Part shown: positions 46,833 through 55,062 of the stretch, one piece after another
Layout: every line of letters starts with the position of its first letter
Position numbering within the stretch: position 1 is the first letter of the stretch
Source: Tildeniella torsiva UHER 1998/13D
GTDB taxonomy: Bacteria; Cyanobacteriota; Cyanobacteriia; Phormidesmidales; Phormidesmidaceae
Length of the DNA stretch: 64,000 bases
Direction of reading: 5' to 3'
NCBI GenBank assembly: GCA_019358835.1
Contig: JAHHIH010000003.1
Span: 62,001-126,000 of the forward strand
The notes under the pieces: model-generated
Databases searched by the model: none
The model's input: the letters and a program-made list of their open reading frames with translations, nothing else
What the model was told of the DNA's origin: nothing
Program-made: the position numbers and the translations under genes

Positions 46833-47198
46833 TCATGGCTCTTGGTGTACTCGAATTCGCCCTTTTTGGACAATCCACAGTTTTCCGACAATCTCTTCTC
46901 GTTCTAGACCGCCAATTAACGTTTTTATAGCATCCAGCAAATCCTTTGGCTCCGGACGGGATGGCAGCCTCAGCACAGCAATACCACAGTAATGTGACGG
47001 TCTGAACTGGAGGGGGTTGCTAAAGTCTAGGTCGAGGGTTACCAAACAGCGCCCTTCCTGACGGCAGACCTCAATCAAGTTTTCGTCTGGCGTAGAGGTT
47101 AAGCCTTGCTCTACCACCGTCGCTGTATCGTGGCCCGCTTGTTTGAGCAAATCCAGACCACGCTGGCCAAGTTCTCGTCTAGCTTCAGCCTCACGCAC
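46833..47198 (-). pseudogene. DUF5615 PIN-like toxin with a frameshifted start
   Basis: The readable frame (121 residues from GTG 47196-47198) covers most of a DUF5615 PIN-like toxin: DLLKQAGHDTATVVEQGL, RCLVTLDLDFSNPLQF with the catalytic Asp cluster, and GIAVLRLPSRP. But its first 15 residues are nonsense. The expected N-terminus (VRLKLDENL) is encoded in the next frame from GTG 47192-47194. A missing G at TTGGCC (47167-47168) separates the two. That GTG overlaps the antitoxin stop as GTGA, the usual coupled start. The current product lacks the essential LDEN acidic residues, so the toxin is probably dead. Confidence 0.75.
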
Positions 47199-47439
47199 TG
47201 GCCTCCAGGGGAATATCGATCCAACGTTCTCGGCTCATTTCTGCGCCGTAGGCTAAGCAGGCGTAAATGTCGGCTTCTTCTAAGCTCGGGTAGTCTTCTA
47301 GTAGCTCGGCTATGGTCATGCCGCTGGCTAAGAAGTCTAGTATCAGCGAAACCCAAATGCGATACCCTCGAATGCAAGGCTTACCAAAACAAATATTGGG
47401 GTTAACGGTAATCCGAGAGAGTAGTTCTTCGCGGGTCAT
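47191..47439 (-). CDS. DUF433 family antitoxin
   Basis: This protein of 82 residues is a small helix-turn-helix-like protein with the DUF433 pattern ITVNPNICFGKPCIRGYRI, VSLILDFLASGMTIAELLEDYPSLEEADIYACLAYGA. DUF433 proteins pair with DUF5615 PIN-like nucleases as type II toxin-antitoxin systems, and the toxin gene follows with a 4-bp overlap. The antitoxin gene looks intact while its toxin is broken, so it may persist as a free regulator. The pair marks the left edge of the accessory island after uvrA. Confidence 0.9.
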   Translation of the reverse strand: MTREELLSRITVNPNICFGKPCIRGYRIWVSLILDFLASGMTIAELLEDYPSLEEADIYACLAYGAEMSRERWIDIPLEASA

Positions 47440-47578
47440 GGTCAGGGGCCTGGGTGGTTATTCCCAATTATCTTGTCCTAGCTCTGAATTTACCAGTACC
47501 AGCAGCGCCACAGTGCCGAAAGGGAAGGTCGCGCTATGATCAATTCTGCATAGCGAATCTCATCCTGGCTTAGCGCCT

Positions 47579-48130
47579 ATGACTCTCACTACGGCTAAAT
47601 GGACTCTGGATGATTACCATCAGATGATCGCGTCTGGCATTCTAAAGCATCGCCGGGTTGAGCTATTGAACGGGGAGATTGTTGAAATGGCACCCGAAGG
47701 GCCAGAGCATGCTTACCTGGGGGATGAGAACGGTAAATACTTGGGAACTCTGCTGGGCGAGCGGGCCAGAGTACGCGAAGGACGGCCCATTACCCTGGCT
47801 CCTAACTCAGAACCAGAGCCCGATATTGCGGTTGTGCGTCCGCTGGGAGACGTTTATCGACAGCGACACCCCTATGCAGAAGATGTCTTTTGGCTAATCG
47901 AATTTTCGAACACTAGCCTGGCTAAGGATCTCAAACCTAAGCACCAACTCTATGCAGCAGCAGAGATTTTAGAGTATTGGGTCGTTAATCTCAAGGCAAG
48001 ACATGTGGTGGTCTTTCGTGACCCTAGAGAGGGTGATTACCATCGAGAAGAAAAGCTGAGCCAGGGCATAGTGACCCCGTTAGCGTTTCCTGAGGTGGCT
48101 GTTTCAGTGAGTCGTTTGCTCGGGCCATAA
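47579..48130 (+). CDS. Uma2 family (DUF820) putative endonuclease
   Basis: This 183-residue member of the PD-(D/E)xK-fold Uma2/DUF820 family is hugely expanded in cyanobacteria. Motifs are RRVELLNGEIVEMAPEGPEHA, PDIAVVRP (catalytic Asp), FWLIEFSNTSLAKDLKPKHQLYAAAEILEYWVVN (Glu-x-Ser plus the Lys-x-x-x-Tyr helix). The usual ExS reads EFS here. Its biological role is unsettled; spread by transfer and association with mobile regions is typical. It is divergent to the toxin-antitoxin pair, and a strong hairpin follows. Confidence 0.9.
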   Translation: MTLTTAKWTLDDYHQMIASGILKHRRVELLNGEIVEMAPEGPEHAYLGDENGKYLGTLLGERARVREGRPITLAPNSEPEPDIAVVRPLGDVYRQRHPYAEDVFWLIEFSNTSLAKDLKPKHQLYAAAEILEYWVVNLKARHVVVFRDPREGDYHREEKLSQGIVTPLAFPEVAVSVSRLLGP

Positions 48131-48156
48131 CGCTTTTTTGCAACAGGTTCTTAACG

Positions 48157-48195
48157 AGCAAGGGTGAGGGAAGTTAACCTTCTCTCACCCTTGCT
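48157..48195. terminator. Two-way terminator hairpin after the Uma2 gene
   Basis: AGCAAGGGTGAG plus GAAG pairs with CTTCTCTCACCCTTGCT across a short loop, with one G-U pair. It lies between the 3' ends of the Uma2 gene and the minus-strand hypothetical gene and can serve both. Confidence 0.8.
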
Positions 48196-48278
48196 GCTGA
48201 GTTGAATTTTAGGAAACGGTGGCTGAGTGGAGTCGTTCGTTCTGCGTCTCCCAAAGGGAGAAAGCCACTGTTTTGGCG

Positions 48279-48635
48279 TTACGCCGCCAGTTTTGGTTTG
48301 CGGGTGGGGCGCTTGCGATCGCTCTTTCGCACACCCCCGGCCATTTCGTACTCGTCGCTGTCTTTGCCGTAGCGGGTGGCGACCCCCAGCAAAATGCGCT
48401 CCGAAAAGTCGCGGACAACCTGCTCGGCGTCTTGAACGGCGTTGGCGGCCTGGTCAAGCAGAGAGAGGGATTCGTTGTAGTCGTGGAGCTTTTGGCGCAG
48501 GTCTTCGATCGCCTGGGTGTAGGCGGTGGTAGTGATGCCGTTGCCGAGGTCGAGGTCTCTTTCAATTGACTGGGCACCCGCGTTCCGTTTTTCGGCCAGG
48601 GTGAGGTATTTGGAGGTGCGTTTTTGGCGAGGCAT
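48279..48635 (-). CDS. Conserved cyanobacterial protein of unknown function
   Basis: This protein of 118 residues starts at ATG 48633-48635 (MPRQKRTSKYLTLAEKR). The much longer same-frame stretch upstream is low-complexity sequence read through the 21-bp tandem repeats and is not credible. It is a basic, helical protein with a central coiled-coil-like stretch (IEDLRQKLHDYNESLSLLDQAANAVQDAEQVV) and the ending VATRYGKDSDEYEMAGGVRKSDRKR. I recall this ending from short cyanobacterial hypothetical proteins often found in variable regions. Its function is unknown, and the Lys/Arg-rich tail could contact nucleic acid. Confidence 0.7.
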   Translation of the reverse strand: MPRQKRTSKYLTLAEKRNAGAQSIERDLDLGNGITTTAYTQAIEDLRQKLHDYNESLSLLDQAANAVQDAEQVVRDFSERILLGVATRYGKDSDEYEMAGGVRKSDRKRPTRKPKLAA

Positions 48636-48909
48636 GAGGTTAGATGACCCTATTGAAACTGCTCTTTGACTGTAGCGATCGCCGTAAGCCAGCGAGACCG
48701 GGGTTTTCGCGGATTTGGGTTGGATAGTCTGTGTTGTTTTGGCCCCAATTGAGCGGGGTTGTGTAAAGGGAATGACTTTTTGCCGATGGGGCAGGTGCAA
48801 AGGCTGGCGGCAAGGGTGTTTTGATGGGTCGGTGGCAGTACGGAGGGTGTCACCCCTGAGGGCGATCGCTGCCGCTTGAGAGGAGGTTTTGGGTGTAGTG
48901 GTGCCGAGT

Positions 48910-49140
48910 GACGGCAGGCCGGTGCAGATTAACGGGAGGCCAGTACAAAGAAACGAGAGGCTGCTGCAAAGGAACAAGGGGCCGGTGCAGAGTAACGAAA
49001 CGCTGGTGCAAAGAAACACGAGGCCGGTACAGGGTATCGGGAGGTTGTTGCAGAGTAACGGCAGGCCGGTGCAAAGAAACAGGGGGCCGTTACAGAGTAA
49101 TGAAAGGCTGGTGCAAAGGAACCAGCGGATATTGCAAAGG
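48910..49140. repeat. Degenerate 21-bp tandem repeat, 11 units
   Basis: Eleven consecutive units of exactly 21 bp start at 48910, 48931, 48952 and so on to 49120. An approximate consensus is AACGRGAGGCCGGTGCAAAGA. Units diverge by several bases but never in length. Because 21 is divisible by three, several frames on both strands stay open and give seven-residue repeats such as RPVQRNx; these frames have no family match and are side effects. The array lies 125 bp upstream of the TIR-iSTAND gene. Confidence 0.9.
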
Positions 49141-49265
49141 AACAGCTAGAGGTTTGGGAGCACGCTGTTGGTTTTTGTGAGGCACGTCTCGACGCGCTAG
49201 CGTCGGGACGATGAAAAGGCTTTGCCGTTATACTTCTGACATGGGTCAAGCTACCGAGAAAATGA

Positions 49266-50534
49266 ATGGGTGTTGAAGTCTTCTTCTCCTATTCTCACCG
49301 AGATGAAGACCTGCGGGATGAATTAGAGAAACATCTCAGCAACCTAAAGCATCAGGGCGTGATCGAAGCCTGGCACGACCGTCGGATTGATGCAGGTTCT
49401 GAGTGGGCAAAATCTATCGATGCTCGCTTAAACGCAGCACATGTGATTCTGCTGCTGGTCAGTGCTGATTTTCTTGCCTCTCAATACTGCTATGACCATG
49501 AGGATCGCTACGACCTTGAGCTAAAGCAGGCGCTAGAACGGCACCAGATGGGAGAAGCCCTGGTGATTCCAGTTATCTTGCGGCCCGTGGATTGGCAAGA
49601 TGCTCCCTTTGGCAAGCTGCAGCCGCTGCCCAAGGATGGTAAAGCCGTCACCATCTGGGAAAATCGGGACGAAGCTTTTTTGAATGTGGCTCAGGGCATT
49701 CGCCAGACAGTGCAATACCTCGGAGAAAAGCTAGAGGCCAACCGGCAAGCCAGCAGGACAAAGCTCTATAAAGCCCTGCTCAAACTGGGCTACCGGCAAC
49801 AGGTCAGACTCTTTCGCAAAGCCGTTGAAACTGAGTCGATAGCAGCATTTTTGATTCACGGATTGCCAGAACATGGGCAACGATGGCTGTTGAACCGGCT
49901 TGCGGTTAAGTATGTAGACTGCTACTTAAATAGCAAGCGGGTAGTGGTCAACCCCGGTCGCCTAGTTCGTAGAACAGACGCCAGCGCCCTGTGGCGAGAA
50001 CTTGGTGGTCAACTGGGGGTTAAGGGGCTGCAACCATCTCGGGAAGATATTGCCCAGAAAGCGTACCAATGTTGGCTAACCCAAGATGTTATCTTCGTCA
50101 TCCACGATGTGAATATTTTACCGGAGGTAGCCGTTTGCGACCTAATTGACAATTTTTGGCTGCCCCTTTCCCGACAGGTGAAAAACGCCGCTAGCCCATC
50201 GCAGACCAGGAAACTGCTGTTGTTTTTAGTCGATTATGAGGGGGAGGCAGAGCGATGGAATATCCCCTGCGTAGAGAAGCTTGACTCTAACTGGGATGGA
50301 CAACAGCCAATTAAACCGCCCAAACTTCGAGAATTTACCGATTCGGACTTGGAGAATTGGCTAGAAGATCACCACGGTGATTTACCCAGTGACCTGACTA
50401 GGGGCATCGATGAGAAAGTTGACGAGATTTTGGAGAATAGCGATCAGGGCATTCCGGAACTGGCATTTCGGGAAATCTGCGAACGCTGCGGCTATGACTG
50501 GTATGAGGAGCGAGAAAAGTGGCTCAATCTATGA
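49266..50534 (+). CDS. TIR domain-iSTAND effector protein
   Basis: This protein has 422 residues. Residues 1-~150 are a TIR domain (EVFFSYSHRDEDLRDELEKHL, WHDRRIDAGSEWAKSIDARL, VILLLVSADFLASQYC, VIPVILRPVDWQ, PKDGKAVTIWENRDEAF). Bacterial TIR domains are often NAD+ hydrolases or nucleotide-signal makers; the catalytic Glu would be E79 or E85 in an unusually extended CYDHEDRYDLELK stretch. Residues ~160-422 match the inactive-STAND (iSTAND) domain that follows effectors in vWA-MoxR-type conflict systems (LLKLGYRQQVRLFRKAV, AAFLIHGLPEHGQRWLLNRL), with no Walker A. The next gene overlaps it by 4 bp (ATGA), so the proteins are translationally coupled. The probable role is an immune or cell-death effector. 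Confidence 0.88.
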   Translation: MGVEVFFSYSHRDEDLRDELEKHLSNLKHQGVIEAWHDRRIDAGSEWAKSIDARLNAAHVILLLVSADFLASQYCYDHEDRYDLELKQALERHQMGEALVIPVILRPVDWQDAPFGKLQPLPKDGKAVTIWENRDEAFLNVAQGIRQTVQYLGEKLEANRQASRTKLYKALLKLGYRQQVRLFRKAVETESIAAFLIHGLPEHGQRWLLNRLAVKYVDCYLNSKRVVVNPGRLVRRTDASALWRELGGQLGVKGLQPSREDIAQKAYQCWLTQDVIFVIHDVNILPEVAVCDLIDNFWLPLSRQVKNAASPSQTRKLLLFLVDYEGEAERWNIPCVEKLDSNWDGQQPIKPPKLREFTDSDLENWLEDHHGDLPSDLTRGIDEKVDEILENSDQGIPELAFREICERCGYDWYEEREKWLNL

Positions 50535-51442
50535 GCAATCTGGTATACAAGGGCAATTGTCAACCAGCCCATGATGAGAAAGATCCCTTGACAGAGCAAG
50601 TGATATATCCTTATCTGCCCGATGCAGCCTTGGTCGAAGCGGTCAATCTGGCAATTTTTCTCAAGCGCCCTCTGCTGCTTAAAGGCGAACCAGGCTGTGG
50701 CAAAACACGGTTGGCAGGGGCCGTAGCCTATGAACTAGGTCTTCCCTTGAAGGCGTGGTACATAAAATCTATCAGTCGGGCCAGGGATGGGCTTTACACC
50801 TACGATGCTGTTGGGCGGCTGAGGGATGCTCAGCTTGCCGCCAGTAGAGCGATTGGAGTTGAACGCGCCCATCACATTAGCGACCCGACTGCCTATGTCA
50901 GGTGGGGGCCAATGGGAGAAGCTTTTTTGAGCCAAAAACGCACCGTGCTTTTGATTGATGAAATTGACAAGGCTGACATTGACTTCCCCAACGACCTACT
51001 ACTGGAATTAGACGAACGCCGATTTAAGGTTGAGGAAACCGGCGAAGAAATCAGGGCTACTCATTCTCCCATCGTTTTTATCACCAGCAACGATGAGAAA
51101 GACCTACCCGATGCATTTCTACGACGATGCGTGTTTCACCATGTCGAGTTTCCTAACGATGATCAATTGTTGCGCATTGTTAAATCCCGCTTTCCTCAGG
51201 CATCTTCCCAAATCTTGACGAAAACTATTGAGCGCTTCTTAGCGCTTCGAACTGAGATGAGTCAAGGTTCAGGCGCGGCCAACAAAAAAGTAACAACCAG
51301 CGAACTCTTAGACTGGTTCAACGTACTGCAAAATTATCCAGACGATGAAATACTCTCTAAGCTAGAAGGCAAACTTCCTTTTGCTGGAGTTTTGCTTAAA
51401 AGCTGGGAAGCTCATCAACGGTACTTAAAGCAATCCAACTAA
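50531..51442 (+). CDS. MoxR-type AAA+ ATPase of the conflict cassette
   Basis: This protein of 303 residues starts at ATG 50531, which overlaps the TIR gene stop as ATGA; a GTG 12 bp upstream is less likely. It has Walker A GEPGCGKT at 52-59, Walker B VLLIDEIDKAD (about 139-149), sensor 1 in FITSNDEKDLPDAFLRRC and the MoxR-typical helical lid. MoxR ATPases act with vWA-domain proteins as chaperone-like switches. Here the vWA partner is the next gene, 13 bp away. In the proposed system, ATP hydrolysis would control release or assembly of the TIR effector. Confidence 0.93.
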   Translation: MSNLVYKGNCQPAHDEKDPLTEQVIYPYLPDAALVEAVNLAIFLKRPLLLKGEPGCGKTRLAGAVAYELGLPLKAWYIKSISRARDGLYTYDAVGRLRDAQLAASRAIGVERAHHISDPTAYVRWGPMGEAFLSQKRTVLLIDEIDKADIDFPNDLLLELDERRFKVEETGEEIRATHSPIVFITSNDEKDLPDAFLRRCVFHHVEFPNDDQLLRIVKSRFPQASSQILTKTIERFLALRTEMSQGSGAANKKVTTSELLDWFNVLQNYPDDEILSKLEGKLPFAGVLLKSWEAHQRYLKQSN

Positions 51443-51455
51443 AGTAATTAAGCCG

Positions 51456-52850
51456 GTGACACCCCAAGAAGAACTCCCCCTGCTCGAACTGTTTACTCGC
51501 CTCAAGGAATCAGATATTCCTTTGGGGCTAGATGAGTATCAGTTGGCTCTGAAGGCAATTCAGGCTGGTTTTGGGGTAAAAGATTTAGAGACGCTATCGC
51601 GAATGTGTAAGGCGCTGTGGGTTAGCTCTCAAGCAGATGGAGAGATCTTTGACTACCACTTTGCCGAAATCTTTCGGGCCAAGCCTAAATCTCGCCATGG
51701 TATAGCAGCCGATCACCTGAAAGAGCAGATTAAGCTCATACAAGAGATAACGCAAAAAACCAGCCGCTATGCCAAACTGGCGGCAATTGTCTCAGCAGTC
51801 TGTTTCACAGGTTTTTTTGCCGTTGGTTGGCACGTAGGATTCTTTTCAGAAGATAAACCCCTTGAAAAGGACAGCCCACAAATCTTTCCTCCTGGGGAAG
51901 ACCCTGCGCCTGTTGCCCCTCCGCTAGAAACTGAAGCTACGCCAGAACCTGTTGTCGATGCAATTTATGTTTTGGCTTTGCTAGTGGCTGGGGCCAGCTT
52001 TCTGGGGATAAAATTTTTGCTTGACAGAAAAAACCAAACTCTACCAGAGACTGATATAGAAGCACCCAAACTGACCACGACCGATGATCAGCCCTTTCAG
52101 CCCCTGCGCGATGAAGTGCAACTTGCGGAATCTATTCGTCATTCTGAAGAGCGCAAGCACCCTTCGGCCTCAATTACTTTCGCAAGGGCCGGCGACTATT
52201 TCCCGATTACCCAGCGCCAGATGAAGCAAAGTTGGCGTTACCTACGCCGCAACCTTCGTGAGGGGCCAGCCACTGAGTTAGATGTAGAGGCTACGATTGA
52301 TCACATTGGACGGCAGGGGATTTTGTTAAATCCTGTCATGCTGTCCCCTCGCAAGAATCGCACCGAACTGGTGCTTTTAAGTGATCAAGATGGCTCAATG
52401 GTGCCGTTTCAGGGTCTGTCTCGACGGTTGGCAGAGACAGCCCAGCGATCGGGCCGTTTAGACAATGCCGGAATTTACTATTTCCATAACTGCCCCGTAG
52501 AGTTTATCTACCAAGATACCTATCTGACCGAAGGCGAGACCATTGATGCTTTTCTGCAAAATCGACTGTCTCAGCGCTCTGTGGTGCTTATCTTTAGCGA
52601 CGGTGGAGCCGCTAGGAGAGCCTTCAACCCAATGCGAACTGCCCTTACCAAGGCGTTTCTGACCCGCCTTCAGGAAAAGGCTCGCTATATAGTGTGGCTA
52701 AACCCCATGCCCCAAGGCCGCTGGTCGGGCACCACCGCAGCTAGTATTGCTAAATGGGTGCCCATGTTTGAAGTTAGTCGTTCTGGGTTTCAAAGTGCGA
52801 TCGACGTATTGCGTGGTCGCCATAAACCTGCTCTAGAGATCTACCGGTAA
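51456..52850 (+). CDS. SAV_2336-N domain / two-helix / vWA protein
   Basis: This protein of 464 residues starts at GTG 51456. Residues 7-75 (LLELFTRLKESDIPLGLDEY, LSRMCKALWVSS, FDYHFAEIF) match the SAV_2336 N-terminal domain, known from actinobacterial and cyanobacterial vWA-MoxR systems. Two membrane helices (~105-128, ~168-187) flank an acidic Pro-rich loop, presumably exposed outside. The C-terminal vWA domain (~300-464) has a variant MIDAS, D310-Q-D-G-S314 where D-x-S-x-S is canonical, then FSDGGAARR and YIVWLNPMPQGRW. It should be the metal-dependent adaptor between the MoxR ATPase and its client, here anchored to a membrane. It ends 5 bp before the fourth gene. Confidence 0.85.
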   Translation: MTPQEELPLLELFTRLKESDIPLGLDEYQLALKAIQAGFGVKDLETLSRMCKALWVSSQADGEIFDYHFAEIFRAKPKSRHGIAADHLKEQIKLIQEITQKTSRYAKLAAIVSAVCFTGFFAVGWHVGFFSEDKPLEKDSPQIFPPGEDPAPVAPPLETEATPEPVVDAIYVLALLVAGASFLGIKFLLDRKNQTLPETDIEAPKLTTTDDQPFQPLRDEVQLAESIRHSEERKHPSASITFARAGDYFPITQRQMKQSWRYLRRNLREGPATELDVEATIDHIGRQGILLNPVMLSPRKNRTELVLLSDQDGSMVPFQGLSRRLAETAQRSGRLDNAGIYYFHNCPVEFIYQDTYLTEGETIDAFLQNRLSQRSVVLIFSDGGAARRAFNPMRTALTKAFLTRLQEKARYIVWLNPMPQGRWSGTTAASIAKWVPMFEVSRSGFQSAIDVLRGRHKPALEIYR

Positions 52851-52855
52851 AAGGC

Positions 52856-54859
52856 ATGAAAACTGCTATTTCACCCCCGACCACAGCTCCCACGGCCAAA
52901 GAACCCTCTTCTCTAACGCTGTTTAGAGAGCGAGGCACGCCCCACTTAATGCTGGCTTACCATGCGGCTTTGCCTCTGGCATTAACACCTGATTTACTCT
53001 ACGGCATCTGGGCTAACTTTCAGACCGATATTGCTAGCAAAAGCTTAGATATACCCTGGATTGCAGTCTCTGACTTGCTCTTATCTGGCTTTTGTGAGGT
53101 AGTAGGCCATGAACTCTATAAGCTTGACTCAAAAGTTAGAGACAGGCTGTTGGCTGAGCTTAGCCACCAACCTCATTTAGGCGAAAAGCGGATTCTGGAG
53201 CTAGCCAGTTTTTTAGAAGATAAGGTTCGCAATCAATTAAACAGCGAAGACCCAGACATCCGAGACTTTGCCCAGGCTCAAAAATGGGTTTCACTCGCTC
53301 ATCTCGAGCCTAGAGCAGCAGCTAAAGAATTAACTCAAACACTCTCTGACAGCTATAGAACTGACCGTACTGACTTATTCCGCATCGCCTCAATTGTTGA
53401 CGCTTTGCATGAACCTTTAAAGGACTTTCCGGAATTAATAAGTTATGCCAAAGGCATGGCTTCTCTTGCTATTGGCGATTTAGATGAAGCAAGCCAAGTA
53501 TTTTCTAAGCTACATCAGAGCATTCCAAATAATCAAATATGCAGCGTATATCTCCCTCAAATAAAAGAAATTCAAACTGCAAACCAAGTAGAGGCAAAAC
53601 GAGCTAAAAACAAACATAAACGTTTCTCTGAATCATGGAAACGATTGGTTAACTTTATCAAAGATCCCTACTCTCCTCCCATCATCCCGATTACGTCTGC
53701 GATTGTAATTACGGGCATAGTTGCAGCAGTTAGTTATACCAATAATTTATTTTCAGTGGATCTATTTATAAATAGTAGCTTGCAAGAAGAGACTGTAGAG
53801 CTGCCAACATCTCCAAACACCGCAGGAAACGCTACCCTCTACTTCGAGACCCCTAATTTTACCGTCAGCGTTCACCCCAGGAACACCCAAGCCCCGTTTA
53901 TGAGCGTCTACAACCGAAACACACGCCAGTCTGAGCAGCTCAATGCTCCCGTTACCCGCCGCGACGGAATTATTAGTAGCAACTGGATAAGCTATGACAG
54001 TTTTGGCTCCCGTGCTGGCCGCAATGTAATTTACCGGGCTAGTGGCAACCTAAGTAACAACCAGGCCCGCCTCGAAATCGTTGATGCCTCCTCCAGTTCC
54101 GTATTGATTAGCCAAAACAGCACCAGCGTTCGAAACTTCTTCCTTCCCGGAGCTAACCCTGGACAGGGCAACCTGCTCAACCGCACGGTTGTGGGCTTTG
54201 ATACCCAAAATCACTCGGTTCGGGTGTTTAACGACAGCGGCGTAACCAAGATAACTGTTTACAACAGAGTCTCTAGTCAGACGCTGGTCAATGGTCTGAC
54301 TGCCACCGCAGAAGCTACTGAGGTTGCCCCCTACACCTGCTGGGTCAACTACTTTGGCGGTCAAAGTTTTGGTGGTGCTGCGGCCCGCTACTTCATTCGA
54401 GTTAGCGGTGATGGACAGGCACAGCTAGATGTGATTGCCCCCAACGGCGAGGTGCTACTTTCAGAACCTAGAATCAACTCTGCGCCTCTGGTGACTAATA
54501 TTCCCCAGGCCGATCGCCCCGCCTGTTTTGGCGAGAGCAGCAGCGGGGATTTAGCGCCTTACATTGCAGCGGTGTTTGGCAGCAATAATGAGCTTCAACA
54601 AGTACGTCAGATACTCAACTCCGATGCTGATAGTCGGAATGTTGGCGGCCTAAGCTGTGCGATCAATCCAAAATTTGAGGCAGCTTCCCAAGGGCAATTC
54701 ATTAACGCAGCTGAATGTGGAAATCGTGACGATGCAGAGGCTATTGTGAGTTTTTTGCGAGGAAGAGGATTTGATGTTCGACTCATTTCCCGCAATATTG
54801 ATTACCAATTTGACGACATAGAAAATTCTACCCAGCCATTCGAATCGGTAAAAGAGTAG
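52856..54859 (+). CDS. Single-span membrane protein, fourth component of the vWA-MoxR cassette
   Basis: This protein has 667 residues. The cytoplasmic N-terminus (~20-245) is helical, with ALTPDLLYGIWANFQTDI, IPWIAVSDLLLSGFC and DIRDFAQAQKWVSLAHL. I recall this module from proteins next to MoxR and SAV_2336 genes, where it is often fused to FGE-sulfatase or caspase-like parts; the fusion partner here differs. A basic stretch (KRAKNKHKRF) precedes one membrane helix (~277-295). Outside, two related beta-rich units of ~100 residues (~325-420 and ~438-540, each with a 'R.F....V..I.VYNR' and 'W.....FG' pattern) are followed by a C-terminal domain with two Cys and a SPOR-like ending (AEAIVSFLRGRGFDVRLI). 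Codon use is A/T-richer than its neighbours, which suggests transfer. The function is unknown; it may be an envelope sensor or killer subunit. Confidence 0.75.
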   Translation: MKTAISPPTTAPTAKEPSSLTLFRERGTPHLMLAYHAALPLALTPDLLYGIWANFQTDIASKSLDIPWIAVSDLLLSGFCEVVGHELYKLDSKVRDRLLAELSHQPHLGEKRILELASFLEDKVRNQLNSEDPDIRDFAQAQKWVSLAHLEPRAAAKELTQTLSDSYRTDRTDLFRIASIVDALHEPLKDFPELISYAKGMASLAIGDLDEASQVFSKLHQSIPNNQICSVYLPQIKEIQTANQVEAKRAKNKHKRFSESWKRLVNFIKDPYSPPIIPITSAIVITGIVAAVSYTNNLFSVDLFINSSLQEETVELPTSPNTAGNATLYFETPNFTVSVHPRNTQAPFMSVYNRNTRQSEQLNAPVTRRDGIISSNWISYDSFGSRAGRNVIYRASGNLSNNQARLEIVDASSSSVLISQNSTSVRNFFLPGANPGQGNLLNRTVVGFDTQNHSVRVFNDSGVTKITVYNRVSSQTLVNGLTATAEATEVAPYTCWVNYFGGQSFGGAAARYFIRVSGDGQAQLDVIAPNGEVLLSEPRINSAPLVTNIPQADRPACFGESSSGDLAPYIAAVFGSNNELQQVRQILNSDADSRNVGGLSCAINPKFEAASQGQFINAAECGNRDDAEAIVSFLRGRGFDVRLISRNIDYQFDDIENSTQPFESVKE

Positions 54860-55062
54860 AGATTTAGCAGTGGGGTGCCTTGGGCAAACCTTGAAGGCTA
54901 GGGCAGACTTTTCTCCACCGATTTAGCAGACGTGACAGACATTGGTGCATGCAGTGGCTCTATAGACGTGAAACACATTGGCACTGGCGGCGGGGGTGAG
55001 CAGGTTGGCGATCGCTCCCACCGATTCACTACCCCATTGCACCTACTACACATATCCAATAA

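Noticed and set aside
48910..49140. CRISPR array
   Set aside because: The 21-bp units are contiguous without unique spacers and are too divergent; no cas genes are present. No CRISPR array was seen elsewhere in the window.
48850..49249. Several long frames on both strands across the 21-bp repeats, including an N-terminal extension of the 118-residue gene
   Set aside because: They are by-products of a repeat whose length is divisible by three; the translations are seven-residue periodic and have no start signal or family match.
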